A model generated the notes under the pieces. The model saw only the letters and a list, made by a program, of their open reading frames with translations, had not been told where the DNA came from and searched no databases. DNA of 10,193 nucleotides from JBGTBQ01 sp041749275 (GTDB lineage Bacteria; Acidobacteriota; Blastocatellia; Pyrinomonadales; Pyrinomonadaceae): positions 1 to 10,193 of the forward strand of contig JBGTBQ010000323.1 in NCBI GenBank assembly GCA_041749275.1, given 5' to 3'. The stretch's first letter is position 1. Every line of letters begins with the position of its first letter. The position numbers and the translations under genes were made by a program. Of this stretch, positions 6,120 through 10,193 are shown piece after piece.

Positions 6120-6168
6120 TTACCGACCGTTTAGAGGCGAGCCATGCCCGCCCCTAAACGGTCGGTAA
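6120..6168 (+). terminator. Long hairpin downstream of the dioxygenase gene
   Basis: Arms 6120-6139 and 6149-6168 are inverted copies matching at 19 of 20 positions (one A opposite C at 6135), with a 9-nt loop AGCCATGCC (6140-6148). It begins 15 nt after the stop codon, a typical terminator position. No T-tract follows directly (GATGATCC), but TTTTT occurs at 6178-6182. A bidirectional U-poor terminator, an mRNA 3'-end stabiliser or a palindromic repeat are all possible. Confidence 0.5.
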
Positions 6169-6444
6169 GATGATCCGTTTTTGCGTTGCAACTTCAAGCG
6201 CGACCGCCGGTCGAGTCCGCGCGCCAGAGCAAGAGGGCAACCGCGAAGCCGCCGTAAGTCGTTGGAGTACAGATGAATAGTGGTTCAGAGAATGCGAGCC
6301 ATACGGCTCGCATTTGCATCTCAGTGAAAAATAGAGAATAGTAATAAAGCTTGACCCATCGGGGGGATTTATCAACAACGAGGGCGCGGCGCGGGGCTTA
6401 AGGCCGATGCGCTCGCGCTCGGTTTATGAGTCGAAGGAAAATTA
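6169..6444. other. Intergenic region and leader upstream of topA
   Basis: No credible gene. It contains the small perfect hairpin at 6291-6314. Next is an AT-rich stretch (about 6325-6350, gtgaaaaatagagaatagta and on) and a TTGACC at 6351-6356 that could serve as a -35 box, although no good -10 lies 16-18 bp further on. The topA ribosome binding site GAAGGA (6433-6438) lies at the end. Confidence 0.4.
6291..6314. other. Perfect 10-bp hairpin upstream of topA
   Basis: AATGCGAGCC (6291-6300) and GGCTCGCATT (6305-6314) form a perfect stem with the 4-nt loop ATAC, 131 bp before the topA start. No T-tract follows. It may be an operator-like palindrome, part of the topA leader or the remains of a repeat; the sequence alone does not decide. 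Confidence 0.35.
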
Positions 6445-8979
<2,535 letters not shown>

Positions 8980-9005
8980 CAAACCGCTCACGTAACCGAC
9001 ACAAA

Positions 9006-9022
9006 GAAGGCAAGCCGCCTTT
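9006..9022 (+). terminator. Weak terminator candidate after topA
   Basis: AAGGC (9007-9011) pairs with GCCTT (9017-9021) around AAGCC, plus a G-T wobble outside, ending in a short T-run (TTT, 9020-9022). It lies 27 bp after the topA stop. The stem is short and the run poor; the hairpins in the tandem repeat just downstream may contribute. Confidence 0.25.
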
Positions 9023-9087
9023 CGCTGGGGGCGCAAGCGTCCCGCTTGCAGTGATCGCTGGGAGCGCAAGCGTCCCGCTTGCAGTGA
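9022..9087. repeat. 33-bp tandem repeat, two copies, each with a hairpin
   Basis: Two adjacent 33-bp units, 9022-9054 and 9055-9087, differ at a single position (G9030 against A9063). Each contains a perfect GCAAGCG-TCC-CGCTTGC palindrome (9033-9049 and 9066-9082). This is an REP-like intergenic repeat. In some genomes this type of sequence recurs many times between genes, but copy number cannot be judged from one window. Two units with no spacer are not a CRISPR array. Confidence 0.85.
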
Positions 9088-9378
9088 GCGCGCCAGCGCG
9101 AATCAAGGTATCGGGTTCATTCAACCTTAACGGTCGGCGTCTCCTAACGTGCGCGCTCACGCGCTCAACGCAGACGGGACGCCCGCACTCCAAGACCGAG
9201 CCGGTCCGCATCTCACCTCACAAAATTTGGTGGCCGGCTTCGGTTATTACGTCAACTTGTCTTTTCGCCGTCCACAATCTTAAACTTCCATCCACACAGT
9301 TGAATTTTCGCCGGGTAGACGCTGTTTTAACAGAAGCATCTGTCTCAATCTTTGCCAGTCTTCAGGAGCCACATCACC
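9088..9378. other. Intergenic region upstream of the M28-like peptidase
   Basis: No credible gene. It becomes more AT-rich from about 9218 toward the next gene, as expected of a promoter region. A plausible promoter is listed at 9257-9286. The AGGAG ribosome binding site of the next gene is at 9364-9368. Confidence 0.4.
9257..9286 (+). promoter_or_regulatory. Possible promoter of the peptidase gene
   Basis: TTGTCT (9257-9262) and TAAACT (9281-9286) are separated by 18 bp, in an AT-richer stretch about 90 nt before the start codon. Both hexamers match consensus only partly, so this is tentative. Confidence 0.25.
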
Positions 9379-10193
9379 ATGTTCAAACGCCGAATCTCTG
9401 TCCTGCTGCTCTTTACGCTGTTCTGCGCGAATCTATCCGCGCTGGCCCGGCAGACCACGCTCGCCGCGCCGCCGGCCACGGCGCAGCGGGCGGAGCGCGC
9501 CACGCCGACGCCCGACCCGAATGATCCCGTCCAGCGCATCAGGGACGAAGGGCTAAACCGTTCGCGGGTGATGCAGACTTTGAGCTACCTATCGGACGTG
9601 ATCGGGCCGCGCCTCACTGGCTCGCCGCAGATGAAACGCGCGAATGAATGGACGCGCGACAGTCTTGCTTCGTGGGGGCTGGTCAATGCGAAGCTCGAAC
9701 CGTGGGGGCCGTTCGGTCGCGGGTGGTCTCTGAAACGCTTCTCGGCGGAGGTCGTCGAGCCGCAGGCGTTCCCGCTCATCGCCTATCCGAAGGCTTGGTC
9801 GCAGGGCTTAGGAAGCGGGCCGCTCGTCGCCGAGGTCGTTTACATTGATGCGAAGGACGCGGCGGAGCTTCAGAAGTACAAGGGACAACTTCGCGGCAAG
9901 ATCGTGCTGGCGAGTTCGATGCGCGAGGTCAAGGCGCACTTCGAGCCGGAGGCCACGCGCCTGACGGAGAAGGAACTGCTCGACATGGCGAACGCGCCCG
10001 ACCCGGCGACGCGCCCGCAACAGCAGGGGCGCTACCGTTCGCCGGAGATGCGCGCGGCCCTGCGCTTCAGCGCGCAGAAGCTGAACTTCTTCCAGCAAGA
10101 GGGCGCGGCGCTCGTCGTGGACGCCGGGCGCGGCGATGGCGGAACGCTCTTCGTGCAGGGCGCGAGCGTCCCGCAGCCCGTGCCCGCCGATCC
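9379..10193 (+). CDS. Secreted M28-like metallopeptidase, N-terminal part (cut by window edge)
   Basis: The first 271 codons are present and the frame is open to the edge. The N-terminus is a Sec signal peptide: basic MFKRR, hydrophobic core about 6-19, and cleavage probably after SALA (23), before RQTT. A low-complexity Ala/Pro/Thr stretch (28-50) follows. The mature region begins QRIRDEGLNRSRVMQTLSYL (52-71) and contains DVIGPRLTGSP (73-83), MKRANEWTRD and LEPWGPFGRGW (106-116). This is the typical start of a family of exported M28 zinc peptidases, with a co-substrate region and an inserted PA-type domain (about 125-271, with the GKIVL strand at 173-177). The zinc-binding and catalytic residues lie beyond the window, so activity cannot be checked. 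AGGAG (9364-9368) lies 10 nt before the ATG. Probably acts in the periplasm or outside the cell on peptides. Confidence 0.85.
   Translation, partial: MFKRRISVLLLFTLFCANLSALARQTTLAAPPATAQRAERATPTPDPNDPVQRIRDEGLNRSRVMQTLSYLSDVIGPRLTGSPQMKRANEWTRDSLASWGLVNAKLEPWGPFGRGWSLKRFSAEVVEPQAFPLIAYPKAWSQGLGSGPLVAEVVYIDAKDAAELQKYKGQLRGKIVLASSMREVKAHFEPEATRLTEKELLDMANAPDPATRPQQQGRYRSPEMRAALRFSAQKLNFFQQEGAALVVDAGRGDGGTLFVQGASVPQPVPAD

Noticed and set aside
6103..6168. Dioxygenase UGA followed by a hairpin, resembling a UGA-Sec codon with a SECIS element, given selC nearby
   Set aside because: The protein is complete at the UGA and readthrough would add only about 20 residues of hairpin-derived peptide. No intradiol dioxygenase selenoprotein is known to me.
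9022..9087. CRISPR array
   Set aside because: Only two directly abutting units with no spacers and no cas gene.
10158..10175. Third copy of the tandem-repeat core inside the peptidase gene (16 of 18 bases alike)
   Set aside because: It lies in frame in a conserved-looking coding region and lacks the hairpin's right arm; chance similarity in GC-rich sequence is more likely.

Overview
The window looks like a piece of chromosome from a GC-rich soil or sediment bacterium. Codon choice in the long genes strongly favours G or C in third positions. The export-targeted M28-type metallopeptidase at the right edge, the Tat-targeted intradiol dioxygenase and the intergenic palindromes are the kind of content I associate with Acidobacteriota, perhaps class Blastocatellia. 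That placement is an inference from style; no rRNA or other phylogenetic marker is present to settle it.

Layout, left to right. Positions 7-208 hold a palindromic REP/MITE-like element with imperfect terminal inverted repeats. It is followed by two small unrecognised genes (466-705 and 799-1023, both +). A GC-rich major facilitator superfamily transporter of the FHS type lies on the minus strand (1058-2275). Divergent from it is a visibly AT-richer gene (2379-3338, +) for a single-span membrane protein with coiled-coil flanks and a small C-terminal beta-strand motif; I recognise no named family. Next come a perfect 21-bp hairpin with a minus-strand T-tract, a good promoter, and a tRNA for selenocysteine (3669-3767, selC). 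An inverted repeat separates selC from dprA (3869-4993). After a hairpin-rich gap comes a Tat-exported intradiol ring-cleavage dioxygenase (5386-6105), a 20-bp hairpin, then topA (6445-8979, DNA topoisomerase I with five C-terminal zinc-ribbon modules). A two-copy 33-bp tandem repeat precedes the N-terminal part of a secreted M28-like peptidase (9379 to the edge).

How the genes relate. dprA followed on the same strand by topA is a housekeeping arrangement (DNA uptake and recombination, DNA topology), here interrupted by the dioxygenase gene. selC implies that the host makes selenoproteins, but no selA, selB, selD or clear selenoprotein is in the window. The left third is mosaic: AT-richer small or orphan genes sit next to GC-rich ones, and repeat debris lies between them, which suggests past insertions. 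The gaps between genes are unusually rich in long inverted repeats; those at 7-208, 3464-3514, 3783-3860, 5002-5040, 6120-6168, 6291-6314 and 9033-9082 are each described. I see no complete transposase, integrase, phage gene or CRISPR array, and no clearly novel multi-gene system. The strongest candidates for something undescribed are the 2379-3338 protein and the orphan minus-strand terminator beside selC.
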